Positions 9,119 through 17,384 of a stretch of DNA of 64,000 nt are shown piece by piece. Each line of letters opens with the position of its first letter. The first letter of the stretch is position 1. Under the pieces are notes generated by a model, which made no database searches, was not told where the DNA came from, and saw nothing but the letters and a program-made list of their open reading frames with translations. The translations under genes were made by a program, and so were the position numbers. The stretch is from an uncultured Pelagibacteraceae bacterium (GTDB lineage Bacteria; Pseudomonadota; Alphaproteobacteria; Pelagibacterales; Pelagibacteraceae). The stretch lies in NCBI GenBank assembly GCA_902623305.1, contig CACNTB010000001.1, positions 62,001 through 126,000 on the forward strand, read 5' to 3'.

Positions 9119-10042
9119 ATGAAGAACTTAACAAAAATTATAAGTGTTATAATTACTTCTGTTTTTCTATTAGCAAGTTTTTCAACAGGAGCGTTTGCTG
9201 GAAAAAAAATATTATTCAGCATTAAAGGACCTGGATCAGGTAATCCTTTCTGGGCATCTGTAGAAAAAGGAGCTAAAGAAGAAGCAGCAAAATTAGGTGT
9301 TGATCTTGTATTAGTAGCACCACCACAAGAAGGTGATGTTCAAGCACAAATTAACCAAGTAGAGGATCAACTTGCAAAAGGTGTTGATGCTATAGCATTA
9401 GCTCCAGGAGATCCAAATGCCTTTGCTCCGATAGTAGATGATGCAATCAAAAGCGGAGTTCCTGTTGTATTTGTTGATACAAAAGGAATTAATGAAGGTG
9501 TAACTTTTATTGGAACAAATAACATGAATGGCGCAGAACTAGCGGCTAAGTTCATTTGTGATAAAACAGCAAAAGGTTCTGATGTTGCAATTTTAACTGG
9601 TATAGAATCACAGTCTACAGCTCTATTAAGAAGAGATGGTGCAATCAAAGGATTCAAAAATTGTGGATTGAATATTGTTGCAACTCAAACTGCTGAGTGG
9701 GATACTGCAAAAGGTAGATCAGTAACAGAGTCAATTATCTTAAAAAATCCAAACATTAAAGCAATCTTTGCTTCTAACGACAACATGGGTTTAGGAGCTA
9801 TGCAAGCTCTTAAAGATGCTGATATGAACAATGTTATTGTTGTAGGTTTCGATGCTACTCCAGATGCTGCTACAAGTATCTTAAAAGGCGAGATGACAGC
9901 AACAATTGCACAGTTTTCTTACAACATGGGAGCATACGGAGTTAAATATGCTCTAGAATTGGCTAACGGTGGAAGTATTGATCCAAATATTGATACTGGA
10001 ACACAATTAGTAACAAAAGAAAACGCTAACGAGTTTAAATAA
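9119..10042 (+). CDS. Periplasmic sugar-binding protein (type I fold, RbsB-like)
   Basis: Receptor of the CUT2 importer. It has an N-terminal signal peptide ending near STGAFAG, and the mature protein starts KKILFSIKGPGSGNPFW, where RbsB-type proteins read NPFF. Two-lobe periplasmic binding fold features include IALAPGDPNAFAPIVDDA, DTKGINEGVTFIGTNN and FASNDNMGLGAMQAL. The length (307) is normal. The strong ribosome binding site AAGGGG is 7 bases upstream of ATG. The gene has its own leader and is closed by a strong terminator, as expected for an abundant receptor. The ligand could be a pentose, hexose or inositol. Confidence 0.92.
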   Translation: MKNLTKIISVIITSVFLLASFSTGAFAGKKILFSIKGPGSGNPFWASVEKGAKEEAAKLGVDLVLVAPPQEGDVQAQINQVEDQLAKGVDAIALAPGDPNAFAPIVDDAIKSGVPVVFVDTKGINEGVTFIGTNNMNGAELAAKFICDKTAKGSDVAILTGIESQSTALLRRDGAIKGFKNCGLNIVATQTAEWDTAKGRSVTESIILKNPNIKAIFASNDNMGLGAMQALKDADMNNVIVVGFDATPDAATSILKGEMTATIAQFSYNMGAYGVKYALELANGGSIDPNIDTGTQLVTKENANEFK

Positions 10043-10061
10043 TCGTTATTTAATTTAAATT

Positions 10062-10097
10062 AAAAAAGGGTGGAATTTAATTCCACCCTTTTTTTTT
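10062..10097 (+). terminator. Intrinsic terminator after the sugar-binding-protein gene
   Basis: GGGTGGAA (10068-10075), loop TTTAA, TTCCACCC (10081-10088), then nine T residues, preceded by six A residues. It ends the binding-protein transcript 18 bases before the mutarotase gene, so downstream genes need read-through or a separate promoter. Confidence 0.92.
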
Positions 10098-10115
10098 ATG
10101 TAATATAATCTTTGA

Positions 10116-10577
10116 ATGTTAATAAATATTAATCCAGTTTTAAGCCCTGAATTATTATTTCATTTAAGATCTATGGGTCATGGAGAAAAATTGATTTTAG
10201 CTGATGCAAATTTTCCTGCTTATACATCTAATGATAAAGTAATAAGATTAGATGGAGTTGGTATTAAAGAAGCAGCCTCAGCAATACTTTCAGTTTTTCC
10301 TCTTGATAGTTTTATTGTTTCACAAGGTGGATCTCCAGCTTTGAGAATGGAAGTGGATGACAAACCAGATGAAATAACAGAGACGCATAAGGAGTTTATT
10401 GATGTAGTTAAAAGTGTTTCTGGGGAAAATTGGAAAGTTGGATCAATATCTAGGAAAAACTTTTATGAAGAAGCAAAAAAAGCATACTGTATAGTTACAA
10501 CTACAGATGCTAGACCTTTTGGATGTTTTGTTTTAACTAAAGGTGTAATTTTACCAGACGGCAAGGTTTGGTCATAA
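10116..10577 (+). CDS. RbsD/FucU family sugar mutarotase
   Basis: Interconverts anomers or ring forms of an imported sugar, as ribose pyranase RbsD or fucose mutarotase FucU do. The 153-residue length and the N-terminal RSMGHGEKLILADANFP segment, which carries the family's catalytic His and Asp, are clear. FucU is favoured over RbsD by length and by this motif, but substrate class is not certain. It is 10 bases upstream of ribokinase, which fits conversion of imported sugar for phosphorylation. Confidence 0.85.
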   Translation: MLININPVLSPELLFHLRSMGHGEKLILADANFPAYTSNDKVIRLDGVGIKEAASAILSVFPLDSFIVSQGGSPALRMEVDDKPDEITETHKEFIDVVKSVSGENWKVGSISRKNFYEEAKKAYCIVTTTDARPFGCFVLTKGVILPDGKVWS

Positions 10578-10587
10578 AATTTACTTA

Positions 10588-11499
10588 ATGAAATCTATAT
10601 CTATATTAGGAGTTTTTGTAGCGGATTTATGTTTTATTGGAGATAGAATTCCCAGCAAAGGTCAAACGATTTTAGGAAAAAAACATGTATTAGGTCCAGG
10701 TGGAAAAGGATCAAATCAAGCAATTGCAGCTGCTAGACTTGATGGAGAAGTTAGTTTTATAACCAAAGTTGGTAAAGATAGTCATTCTGAAATGGCATTT
10801 AATCTTTATAACGAGGCAGGAGTAAAAACTCATTCGATTATACAGGATGAAAAACTATTTACTGGAGTTGCTGGTATTATGATTGATAAAGATGGAAACA
10901 ATGCAATTAATATTGTTTCAGGAGCAGCTGAAGAGTTAATTAACAAAGATATAGATAATCATATTGAAACTATAAAAAAATCAGAAATATTCCTTACACA
11001 AATGGAGGCTCCAGATGAAATAACAATTTATGCTTTAAAAAAAGCAAGAGAATACAAATGTGTAACTATTTTAAATCCTGCCCCAGCGCGTAAAATTGAT
11101 GAGGATAATTTTAAATTAATAGATTTTTTTACGCCTAATGAAACTGAAGCTGAATTTTATCTAAATAGAAATATAAAAACAGATACAGATATAAAAAATG
11201 CAGCTAATGAATTTTTAAAAAAAGGTATTAAAAATGTGATTATCACCCTTGGAGAAAAAGGTATATATTTCGCAAATTTTAAAGAAAGCTTTTTCTTAGA
11301 AGCATATAAACTAAAACAAGCTGTTATTGATACTACGGGAGCAGGAGACGCATTTAATGGAGCTTTTGCTGTCGGTTTAGCAAATGATCTAGATATAAAA
11401 GAAGCCCTATCATTCGCAAATAAAGTTGCAGGTATTTCAACAACAAGATTAGGTGCAGCTTCATCTATGCCATTTGCAAAAGAACTAACAGATTATTAA
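10588..11499 (+). CDS. rbsK: Ribokinase-like PfkB family carbohydrate kinase
   Basis: ATP-dependent sugar kinase of 303 residues. PfkB signature 1 is the GPGGKGSNQAIAAARL region near residue 37, and signature 2 with the catalytic Asp is DTTGAGDAFNGAF near residue 250. The anion-hole and catalytic base residues are intact. It lies between the mutarotase and a convergent PdxA-like gene, whose stop is only 2 bases away. Context (CUT2 importer and RbsD/FucU) fits ribose or a similar pentose, so rbsK is a good but not proven name. Confidence 0.85.
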   Translation: MKSISILGVFVADLCFIGDRIPSKGQTILGKKHVLGPGGKGSNQAIAAARLDGEVSFITKVGKDSHSEMAFNLYNEAGVKTHSIIQDEKLFTGVAGIMIDKDGNNAINIVSGAAEELINKDIDNHIETIKKSEIFLTQMEAPDEITIYALKKAREYKCVTILNPAPARKIDEDNFKLIDFFTPNETEAEFYLNRNIKTDTDIKNAANEFLKKGIKNVIITLGEKGIYFANFKESFFLEAYKLKQAVIDTTGAGDAFNGAFAVGLANDLDIKEALSFANKVAGISTTRLGAASSMPFAKELTDY

Positions 11500-11501
11500 G
11501 T

Positions 11502-12497
11502 TTAATTCTTTTTATTTTCAGCCATTGATAAAGCAATTTTAAAGGAATTTAAAATTGGATCTAGATTAGCTTCATTTTTTCCTGCAATAGCAAATGCTGA
11601 TCCATGCGCAGTAGTAGTAACAGGCACAGTTAAACCACCTTGAACTGTTACCCCTCTATCAAAACCAAATGCTTTTAGACCTGATTGTAAAGCATCATGA
11701 TACATCCCCACCATACAATCATGATTTTTATTTTTGTAAGCTACTACAAAAGACGTATCGCATGGCAATGGACCATCAACATTATAGCCAAGTTTTTTTG
11801 CCTCCTCAATTGCAGGAATAATTTCATCTTTTTCTTCTGTACCAAACTCTGCGTGTGGATTAAGTGCTTGAATAGCAATTCGAGGATTTTTTACACCATT
11901 TAGCTCCATAACTTCATTGATTAATCTTATTGGCTTCATAATATTTTCTTTAGTTATGTGTTGAGCCACCTCTTTTATTGGAATGTGTGAGGTTACTCTC
12001 GCTGTCCAAAAATTATCAATAACATTAAACTCACAACAAAAACTATTTACCTCAAGTTTTTCAGCCATTAATTGTAATTCGTCTGAATGTTTGTTTCCTC
12101 CAAGTTTTAAACTTGTTTTGTTCATTGGTGCAAAATTAATTGCATCTATTTTTTTTTCTTTAGCAAGAGTTAATGCTAAATCTAATGCTTCCAATACACT
12201 TTCACCAGACTCTTTTGATGGTTCTGCTAATGCATATTTATGATTTTTTCCTCTAGAAATATCTAGCAAAAATCTATCTGATTTATTGAAATCAATTTCA
12301 TCAAAATTTTCAACTATGTCTACATTATGAGAAATACCAGTAATTTTATTTCCGTTCTCAAATACTTGTCTTTCACCAATAATTACTATGTTGGCTTTTT
12401 TTGTCATTTCATCCTTTAAAAGTTTTGAAATTAACTCTGGGCCTATACCCGCTGGATCACCAAGTAGTAAAGCAATGTTAGATTTATTTTGTACCAT
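11502..12497 (-). CDS. PdxA-family 4-phosphate dehydrogenase (PdxA2-like)
   Basis: NAD-dependent dehydrogenase/decarboxylase of 331 residues. It starts LLLGDPAGIGPEL as PdxA does, but its C-terminal metal/substrate region reads GMYHDALQSGLKAFGFDRG, unlike the YHDQGxxPLK of biosynthetic PdxA. This resembles the PdxA2 branch that oxidises D-erythronate or D-threonate 4-phosphate in sugar-acid catabolism. The location inside a carbohydrate island, next to a kinase and the TctCBA genes, supports catabolism over vitamin B6 synthesis. Its ribosome binding site reads AAGAGG on the minus strand (12509-12514). Confidence 0.8.
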   Translation of the reverse strand: MVQNKSNIALLLGDPAGIGPELISKLLKDEMTKKANIVIIGERQVFENGNKITGISHNVDIVENFDEIDFNKSDRFLLDISRGKNHKYALAEPSKESGESVLEALDLALTLAKEKKIDAINFAPMNKTSLKLGGNKHSDELQLMAEKLEVNSFCCEFNVIDNFWTARVTSHIPIKEVAQHITKENIMKPIRLINEVMELNGVKNPRIAIQALNPHAEFGTEEKDEIIPAIEEAKKLGYNVDGPLPCDTSFVVAYKNKNHDCMVGMYHDALQSGLKAFGFDRGVTVQGGLTVPVTTTAHGSAFAIAGKNEANLDPILNSFKIALSMAENKKN

Positions 12498-12566
12498 TTT
12501 TTTCTTTACCTCTTGTATCAGATTATGTTTAAATTATTAAATATAAATTAACTTAAGAGGGAAATA

Positions 12567-13541
12567 ATGAAAAAAAGCTTTAAACTATTTTTAGCAGCTG
12601 CTTTCCTAGTAACTGAATTTTTTGTTGTAGCTCTTCCATTAATGATCACCTCAGCCAAAGCTGACGGTCATCCAATTCAAGCAATTACTCACGCTGGTTT
12701 TGGTGGTGGAACTGACGTTACTACTAGAATGATGTTATTAAGAGCAAGAAGAGTTCTTAAACAGGATATGCAATTAGTAAATAAAAAAGGTGGTGGTGGA
12801 GCAGCATCTATGGACTACATGATGTCTTTACCAGCTGATGGAAATCACACTCTAACTTGGACTACAGGACATGCTGTATCTATGGCTTTAGGTAAAACTA
12901 AAGTTAAGTTGAGTGACATGCAACCACTTGCTAGAGGAACTGATGATCCCCAATTATTTGTTGTTAATTGTAAAGCAGATATCAAAGATGCTAAAAAATT
13001 TATTAGCACACAAAAATCAAAATCACTAAAATATGGAACTACTCATACTGGTGGTATTGACGATGTTAGTGCAATTGCATTTACAAAAAAAGGTGGGTTA
13101 AAAGATCCAACTATTGTTGCTTACAAAGGTGTTGCACCAATTAAAACCAACCTTATCAAAGGAGATATTGATGTAGGTGTTTTAAATTTAGGTGAAGCAT
13201 TGACTGAAATTAATGAAGGTAAACTTTGTGTTTCAGTTGTATTAGCAAATAATAGAATGGCTAAAATTGGAGACTCTCCAACAGCAAAAGAATTAGGTAT
13301 ACCTGTTTCTTTATCAACTGTTAGAGGTTTCGTAACTAAAAAAGGTGCTCCAGCAGACAGAGTGAAACAATTAGAAGCTGGAATGATGAAAGCTATGAGC
13401 CACAACTACTACAAAAATTTCTTAACAGAAATTGGACTTGATGAAACAAGTGTTGTTGGTGCAGATGAATGGGGTAAGCAAATGGAAGAAATGCTTGCAG
13501 AAATGACTGCGCAGCTTAAAGCTTTAGGTTACATTAACTAA
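12567..13541 (+). CDS. Tripartite tricarboxylate transporter receptor (TctC/Bug family)
   Basis: Periplasmic solute receptor of 324 residues with an N-terminal signal sequence ending near ITSAKADG. Mature features follow the Bug fold: THAGFGGGTDVTTRMM, NKKGGGGAASMDYMM and KYGTTHTGGIDDVSAIAF. It is followed by TctB and TctA and preceded by AAGAGGG as ribosome binding site. Bug proteins bind carboxylates such as citrate, glutarate or sugar acids; with PdxA2 next door a sugar acid is an attractive guess only. It is probably expressed above TctB/TctA because of the terminator that follows. Confidence 0.9.
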   Translation: MKKSFKLFLAAAFLVTEFFVVALPLMITSAKADGHPIQAITHAGFGGGTDVTTRMMLLRARRVLKQDMQLVNKKGGGGAASMDYMMSLPADGNHTLTWTTGHAVSMALGKTKVKLSDMQPLARGTDDPQLFVVNCKADIKDAKKFISTQKSKSLKYGTTHTGGIDDVSAIAFTKKGGLKDPTIVAYKGVAPIKTNLIKGDIDVGVLNLGEALTEINEGKLCVSVVLANNRMAKIGDSPTAKELGIPVSLSTVRGFVTKKGAPADRVKQLEAGMMKAMSHNYYKNFLTEIGLDETSVVGADEWGKQMEEMLAEMTAQLKALGYIN

Positions 13542-13564
13542 TCTTATTAAAAGTACATTTGAAT

Positions 13565-14071
13565 ATGAAAAATGTACAAAAATTAAAAAGGGCAAACAAA
13601 AGTTTGCCCTTTTTTTTTAAAGATGAATTTAAGGTTTCATTTATAATTATTTTTGTATCTATAATTTTATTAGTCACCACTTTTACGTTTGATATTGTTC
13701 CACCAATTTTAAATCGAGGAATTCAACCAGCAACATTTCCAAAAGCATTATTAATTTTGATAATTGTTATGACATTAATTATTTATTATTTAGCAACTAA
13801 AAATCCTTGGAAAATTGAAAAGAAATTACCAAAATCATTTTTCTTAACATTATTTAGTTTTATTCTATTTATAATAGTTTCTAAATCTTTAGATTTCTTT
13901 CTAGCAATATCAGCTTTATCAATTTATGTTTCTTACTATTGGGGGGAAAAGAGATTGTTTTACTTATTATTAGTTGGGATTATCTTCCCAATAATTGTTT
14001 TTATATTTTTTGAAACAATTTTAGGTTTAAGATTTCCACCAGGAATAATTACTAACATTTATTATAGCTAG
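13565..14071 (+). CDS. Tripartite tricarboxylate transporter small subunit TctB
   Basis: Small integral membrane subunit with four predicted hydrophobic segments (starting IIIFVSIILLVTTF, ILIIVMTLIIYYLA, FILFIIVSKSLDF and LFYLLLVGIIFPIIVFI). The ATG at 13565 is taken as start; a TTG at 13559 and a TTG at 13604 are also in frame. The first 18 codons contain a perfect intrinsic terminator, so the residues KRANKSLPFFF are encoded by the hairpin and T-run. No in-frame ATG, GTG or TTG follows the hairpin until well inside the protein. It ends on the base before tctA begins. Confidence 0.82.
   Translation: MKNVQKLKRANKSLPFFFKDEFKVSFIIIFVSIILLVTTFTFDIVPPILNRGIQPATFPKALLILIIVMTLIIYYLATKNPWKIEKKLPKSFFLTLFSFILFIIVSKSLDFFLAISALSIYVSYYWGEKRLFYLLLVGIIFPIIVFIFFETILGLRFPPGIITNIYYS
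13585..13618 (+). terminator. Intrinsic terminator overlapping the 5' end of tctB
   Basis: GGGCAAAC (13590-13597), loop AAAA, GTTTGCCC (13602-13609), then nine T residues, preceded by five A residues. It lies 44 bases after the tctC stop and wholly within the predicted tctB frame. It should stop most transcripts from tctC, leaving a minority for tctB and tctA. Confidence 0.9.
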
Positions 14072-15550
14072 ATGGAAAATTTACTTTTAATGTTAGCACC
14101 TCTTTTTAGTTATAAACTACTATTAGTTTTATTTTTTGGAACATTATTTGGTTTGATATTGGGAGTGTTACCTGGTTTAGGACCAACAACAGGTGGGGCA
14201 TTAATTTTACCTTTTACTATGACACTTGATCCATTATCTGCAATTGTTTTGTTAACTTCTATTTACTGCGCTGGAACGTATGGTGGTGCAATTACAGCTG
14301 TACTTATTAATACACCTGGGACACCAGCGGCAGCAGCTACTTGCTTAGATGGTTATCCTTTAGCTCAAAAAGGTGAAGCAGGAAGAGCTCTAGGTATGGC
14401 TACAGTATCAAGCACTGTTGGAGGTATTTTTAGTGTAGTTATATTAGTTTTCTTTGCTCCAATATTAGCCCAACTTGCTTATGAATTTGGTCAACCAGAA
14501 TATTTTGCATTAGCAATATTTGGTTTAACGATGTTAGCTTCAATAGGCGAGGGTAGCCCAATTAAAAATTTAATAGCAGGCGCATTTGGAATATTGATAT
14601 CCACAGTTGGTAAAGATTTTATGACTTCAATTGATCGTTTCACTTTTGGTATTAATGAATTAACTGAAGGAATAGGTTTTATACCAGTAGTGGTTGGGCT
14701 TTTCGCAATGAGTGAAATGTTAACTCAATCAACTTTAATCAACCAAGTATTTAACAGAATTGCCTTAAAGGCAATCAAGCTACCAAGCAAAGATGATTAT
14801 AAAAAAACTTGGAAAACAATATTACGATCGAGTGGAATTGGTTCATTTATAGGAGTATTACCAGCAGAAGGAGGAACAGTTGCATCTTTAATTGGTTATT
14901 CTGAAGCTAAAAGATTTTCAAAAAATCCAGAGGAATTTGGCAAAGGATCAATTGAAGGTATTGCTGGTGCTGAGGCCGCAAATAATGCTGCAACAGGAGG
15001 TGCAATGGTTCCAACTTTAGCACTTGGGATTCCTGGTAGTGCAACAACAGCAGTTATTCTAACTGGATTAATTATCCATGGTGTTAGACCTGGTCCAGAT
15101 TTATTTAGAGAACAGCCAGATTTCTTATATGGAATTTTTGGGGCTATGTTGATTGCAAATGTTCTTTTCTTTATTTTTGGTTTTTTTGGTGCAAAAATAT
15201 TTGCAAGAATAACTTTGGTTCCTAACAAGATCTTATGGCCAATGATTTTTGCAGTTTCGGTTTGTGGTACTTATTCATTAAATCAATCAATAATTGATGT
15301 TTGGATCATGTTATTTTTTGGAGTGCTAGGTTTTTTTATGAGAAGATATGGTTTTTCTGTTGTTCCAGTTATTATTGGATTAATTTTGGGTGAATTAGTT
15401 GAAGGAACTCTAAGACAATCTCTGGTTATATTTGATGGTAATTGGCTGAAGTTTTTAACAAGACCTATTGCTCTAACATTCTTTATTTTGTCTTTAATTG
15501 CTTTGGCTTTTCCTTTAATAAGATCAAGAAAATTTAAAAAGAAATTATGA
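14072..15550 (+). CDS. Tripartite tricarboxylate transporter large permease TctA
   Basis: Main membrane permease of the TTT system, 492 residues, with about eleven or twelve hydrophobic helices. Typical TctA motifs are GLILGVLPGLGPTTGGALI near residue 30, YCAGTYGGAITAVLINTPG near residue 65, and the second-half repeat GVLPAEGGTVASLIGY plus TLALGIPGSATTAVIL. The start ATG directly follows the tctB stop. The last four bases overlap the following dehydrogenase (ATGA). Confidence 0.94.
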   Translation: MENLLLMLAPLFSYKLLLVLFFGTLFGLILGVLPGLGPTTGGALILPFTMTLDPLSAIVLLTSIYCAGTYGGAITAVLINTPGTPAAAATCLDGYPLAQKGEAGRALGMATVSSTVGGIFSVVILVFFAPILAQLAYEFGQPEYFALAIFGLTMLASIGEGSPIKNLIAGAFGILISTVGKDFMTSIDRFTFGINELTEGIGFIPVVVGLFAMSEMLTQSTLINQVFNRIALKAIKLPSKDDYKKTWKTILRSSGIGSFIGVLPAEGGTVASLIGYSEAKRFSKNPEEFGKGSIEGIAGAEAANNAATGGAMVPTLALGIPGSATTAVILTGLIIHGVRPGPDLFREQPDFLYGIFGAMLIANVLFFIFGFFGAKIFARITLVPNKILWPMIFAVSVCGTYSLNQSIIDVWIMLFFGVLGFFMRRYGFSVVPVIIGLILGELVEGTLRQSLVIFDGNWLKFLTRPIALTFFILSLIALAFPLIRSRKFKKKL

Positions 15551-16296
15551 TTAAGTATGATCTAAATAATAGAGTGGCAGTTGTTACAGGTGGAGCCCAA
15601 GGATTTGGTCTAGCAATAACAGAAAGATTTATAGAGGCAGGTGCAAAAGTTGTTATTTGGGACATCGATGAGAGAGCCGCCAAAAGTGCAATTGATAAAG
15701 CAAAATCAGATCACCTAAATTACCAAATTGTTGACGTCACAAATTTTGAAATGGTAAATAAATGTTTAGAAGAGGTAGAAAAAAAAAATGGAAAAATAGA
15801 TATTTTTGTTAATAACGCAGGTATTGCGGGCAAGAATACTACTGTAGCAGAATACCCAATAGATGAATGGAAAAAGGTAATGAACTTGAATTTAAATTCT
15901 GTTTTCTATTGTTGTAAAGCAGTTGTTCCATTTATGTTAAAAAATGATTATGGAAGAATAGTTAATATTGCATCAATCGCTGGTAAGGAAGGCAATCCTA
16001 ATGCAAGTGCATACAGCACATCTAAGGCAGGCGTAATAGGCTTAACTAAATCACTAGGAAAAGAGCTAGCGCAAAAAAATATAGCTGTAAATTGTGTAAC
16101 ACCAGCAGCAGCTAAAACAAGAATTTTTGATCAAATGACAGAGGAACATATTAATTATATGTTGTCAAAAATTCCTAGAAATAAATTTGCAAAGGTTGAA
16201 GAATTAGCATCTTTAGTTACCTGGTTAGCTAGCGAAGAAAATTCTTTTTCAACAGCAGCAGTTTTTGACTTAAGTGGTGGAAGAGCTACATATTAG
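15547..16296 (+). CDS. SDR family oxidoreductase
   Basis: Classical short-chain dehydrogenase of 249 residues. It has the cofactor motif TGGAQGFGLAI near residue 16, NNAGIAG, the catalytic Ser in NIASIAGKEG, and YSTSK (Tyr/Lys). Asp (WDID) after beta-2 points to NAD(H) preference. It overlaps tctA by 4 bases and is followed after 2 bases by the ROK kinase, so it belongs to the transporter operon. It may oxidise the transported hydroxyacid or sugar acid; sequences of this kind include 2-keto-3-deoxy-sugar-acid dehydrogenases. Confidence 0.85.
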   Translation: MIKYDLNNRVAVVTGGAQGFGLAITERFIEAGAKVVIWDIDERAAKSAIDKAKSDHLNYQIVDVTNFEMVNKCLEEVEKKNGKIDIFVNNAGIAGKNTTVAEYPIDEWKKVMNLNLNSVFYCCKAVVPFMLKNDYGRIVNIASIAGKEGNPNASAYSTSKAGVIGLTKSLGKELAQKNIAVNCVTPAAAKTRIFDQMTEEHINYMLSKIPRNKFAKVEELASLVTWLASEENSFSTAAVFDLSGGRATY

Positions 16297-16298
16297 TC

Positions 16299-17201
16299 AT
16301 GCAAGTAGGTGTTGATGTCGGTGCAACTAAAATTGAGAGTGTTGTACTTGAAGAAGATGGTCAAGAAAAACACAGATCTAGAATTGCATGCCCAAAAAAA
16401 TATACTCAAATTATTACTGCTATAAGAGATATACATAAAAAATTAGAGCAAGAATTTAAAAAAGATCTTCCAATTGGAGTTTGTCATCCAGGAGTTCATT
16501 CTCCACAAACAGGATTAGTCAAAAATGCCCCCAATATTGCTTGGTTAGAAAAAAAACCTTTTCAAAATGATTTGCGTAAAGCTCTTGGAAAAGAAGTGTT
16601 TTGCGAAAATGACGCAAACTGTTTTGCCCTATCAGAAGCTATAGACGGATCAGGTAAACATTACAAAATTGTTTATGGTATTATCTTAGGATCTGGAGTT
16701 GGAGGAGGTCTAGTTATTGATAAAAAAATAGTAAGTGGCCCTAACGGTGTTGCAGGTGAATGGGGTCACAATCAAATACCTTATTTTGCTGCTAAAAAAG
16801 AAAATTTCGACTCGAGTAATGCTAGAGAAGCAGAGATTGAGAGTTTTTTATCAGGGCTAGGACTAGCTAAAAGATTTAATAAACTTTATGGAAAAAGCTT
16901 AAAAACAAATGAAATTTTTGAATTGAACAGAAAACACGATCTAGATGCTGAACGTTTTATAGATGATTTTAAGGTAAATTTAGCAATGTCGCTTTCAAGT
17001 ATAATAAATATTTTAGATCCTGATGCTTTTGTATTTGGAGGTGGAGTATCTAATGAAATTGATTTCCTACATGAGATAGATTCACTTGTTAGAAAATTTG
17101 TTATTGGAAGAGAGTATGAAGGAGTTTTTTTAAAGCCTAAATATGGAGATGCAAGCGGCGTAAGAGGCGCAGCAAGATTAGGAAGAAGCGCGACATATTA
17201 A
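16299..17201 (+). CDS. ROK family sugar kinase
   Basis: Cytosolic sugar kinase of 300 residues with the phosphate-binding motif GVDVGATKIESVVL at the N terminus, the catalytic Asp in CENDANCFALSEA, and ILGSGVGGGLVI. The GEWGHNQI histidine is present. However, the usual ROK zinc cluster CxCGxxGC is replaced by a Cys-free segment (ENFDSSNAREAEIESF). It is the last gene of the tctCBA/SDR cluster. Fructokinase, glucokinase or N-acetylhexosamine kinase activity are all possible. Confidence 0.85.
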   Translation: MQVGVDVGATKIESVVLEEDGQEKHRSRIACPKKYTQIITAIRDIHKKLEQEFKKDLPIGVCHPGVHSPQTGLVKNAPNIAWLEKKPFQNDLRKALGKEVFCENDANCFALSEAIDGSGKHYKIVYGIILGSGVGGGLVIDKKIVSGPNGVAGEWGHNQIPYFAAKKENFDSSNAREAEIESFLSGLGLAKRFNKLYGKSLKTNEIFELNRKHDLDAERFIDDFKVNLAMSLSSIINILDPDAFVFGGGVSNEIDFLHEIDSLVRKFVIGREYEGVFLKPKYGDASGVRGAARLGRSATY

Positions 17202-17283
17202 AAAACAATTTATAGTTGAATTAAGGAAATTCCAAAAATTTAAAAAAAAAGAAAAAAATATAATTTTATATTAAAATTAAATA

Positions 17284-17309
17284 TCAACTTTTAGTTGAAT
17301 TTTTTTTTT
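17284..17309 (+). terminator. A/T-rich intrinsic terminator after the ROK kinase gene
   Basis: TCAACT (17284-17289), loop TTT, AGTTGA (17293-17298), then A and ten or more T residues. The stem is short and weak, but the T-run is long. It lies 83 bases downstream of the kinase stop and about 75 bases before the next binding-protein gene. Confidence 0.6.
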
Positions 17310-17342
17310 AATTATCAATTATCTAACAATCTACCTATAGTT

Positions 17343-17378
17343 CTCTTTTTAAAAAAAAATAGTTAACTAAAAAAAGAG
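17343..17378 (+). promoter_or_regulatory. Leader inverted repeat pairing with the ribosome binding site
   Basis: CTCTTTTT (17343-17350) is complementary to AAAAAGAG (17371-17378), which overlaps the purine-rich ribosome binding site AAGAGGAAG just before the ATG at 17385. The palindrome AGTTAACT (17361-17368) is in between. The pairing resembles, at smaller scale, the leader of the other sugar-binding-protein gene at 9016-9108. The sequence is low complexity, so confidence is limited. Confidence 0.3.
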
Positions 17379-17384
17379 GAAGAT

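Noticed and set aside
12509-12560. CCTCTT (12509) complementary to AAGAGG (12555) before tctC, looking like another leader helix that hides a ribosome binding site
   Set aside because: CCTCTT is simply the minus-strand Shine-Dalgarno of the divergent pdxA-like gene, so the complementarity between two divergent ribosome binding sites is trivial.
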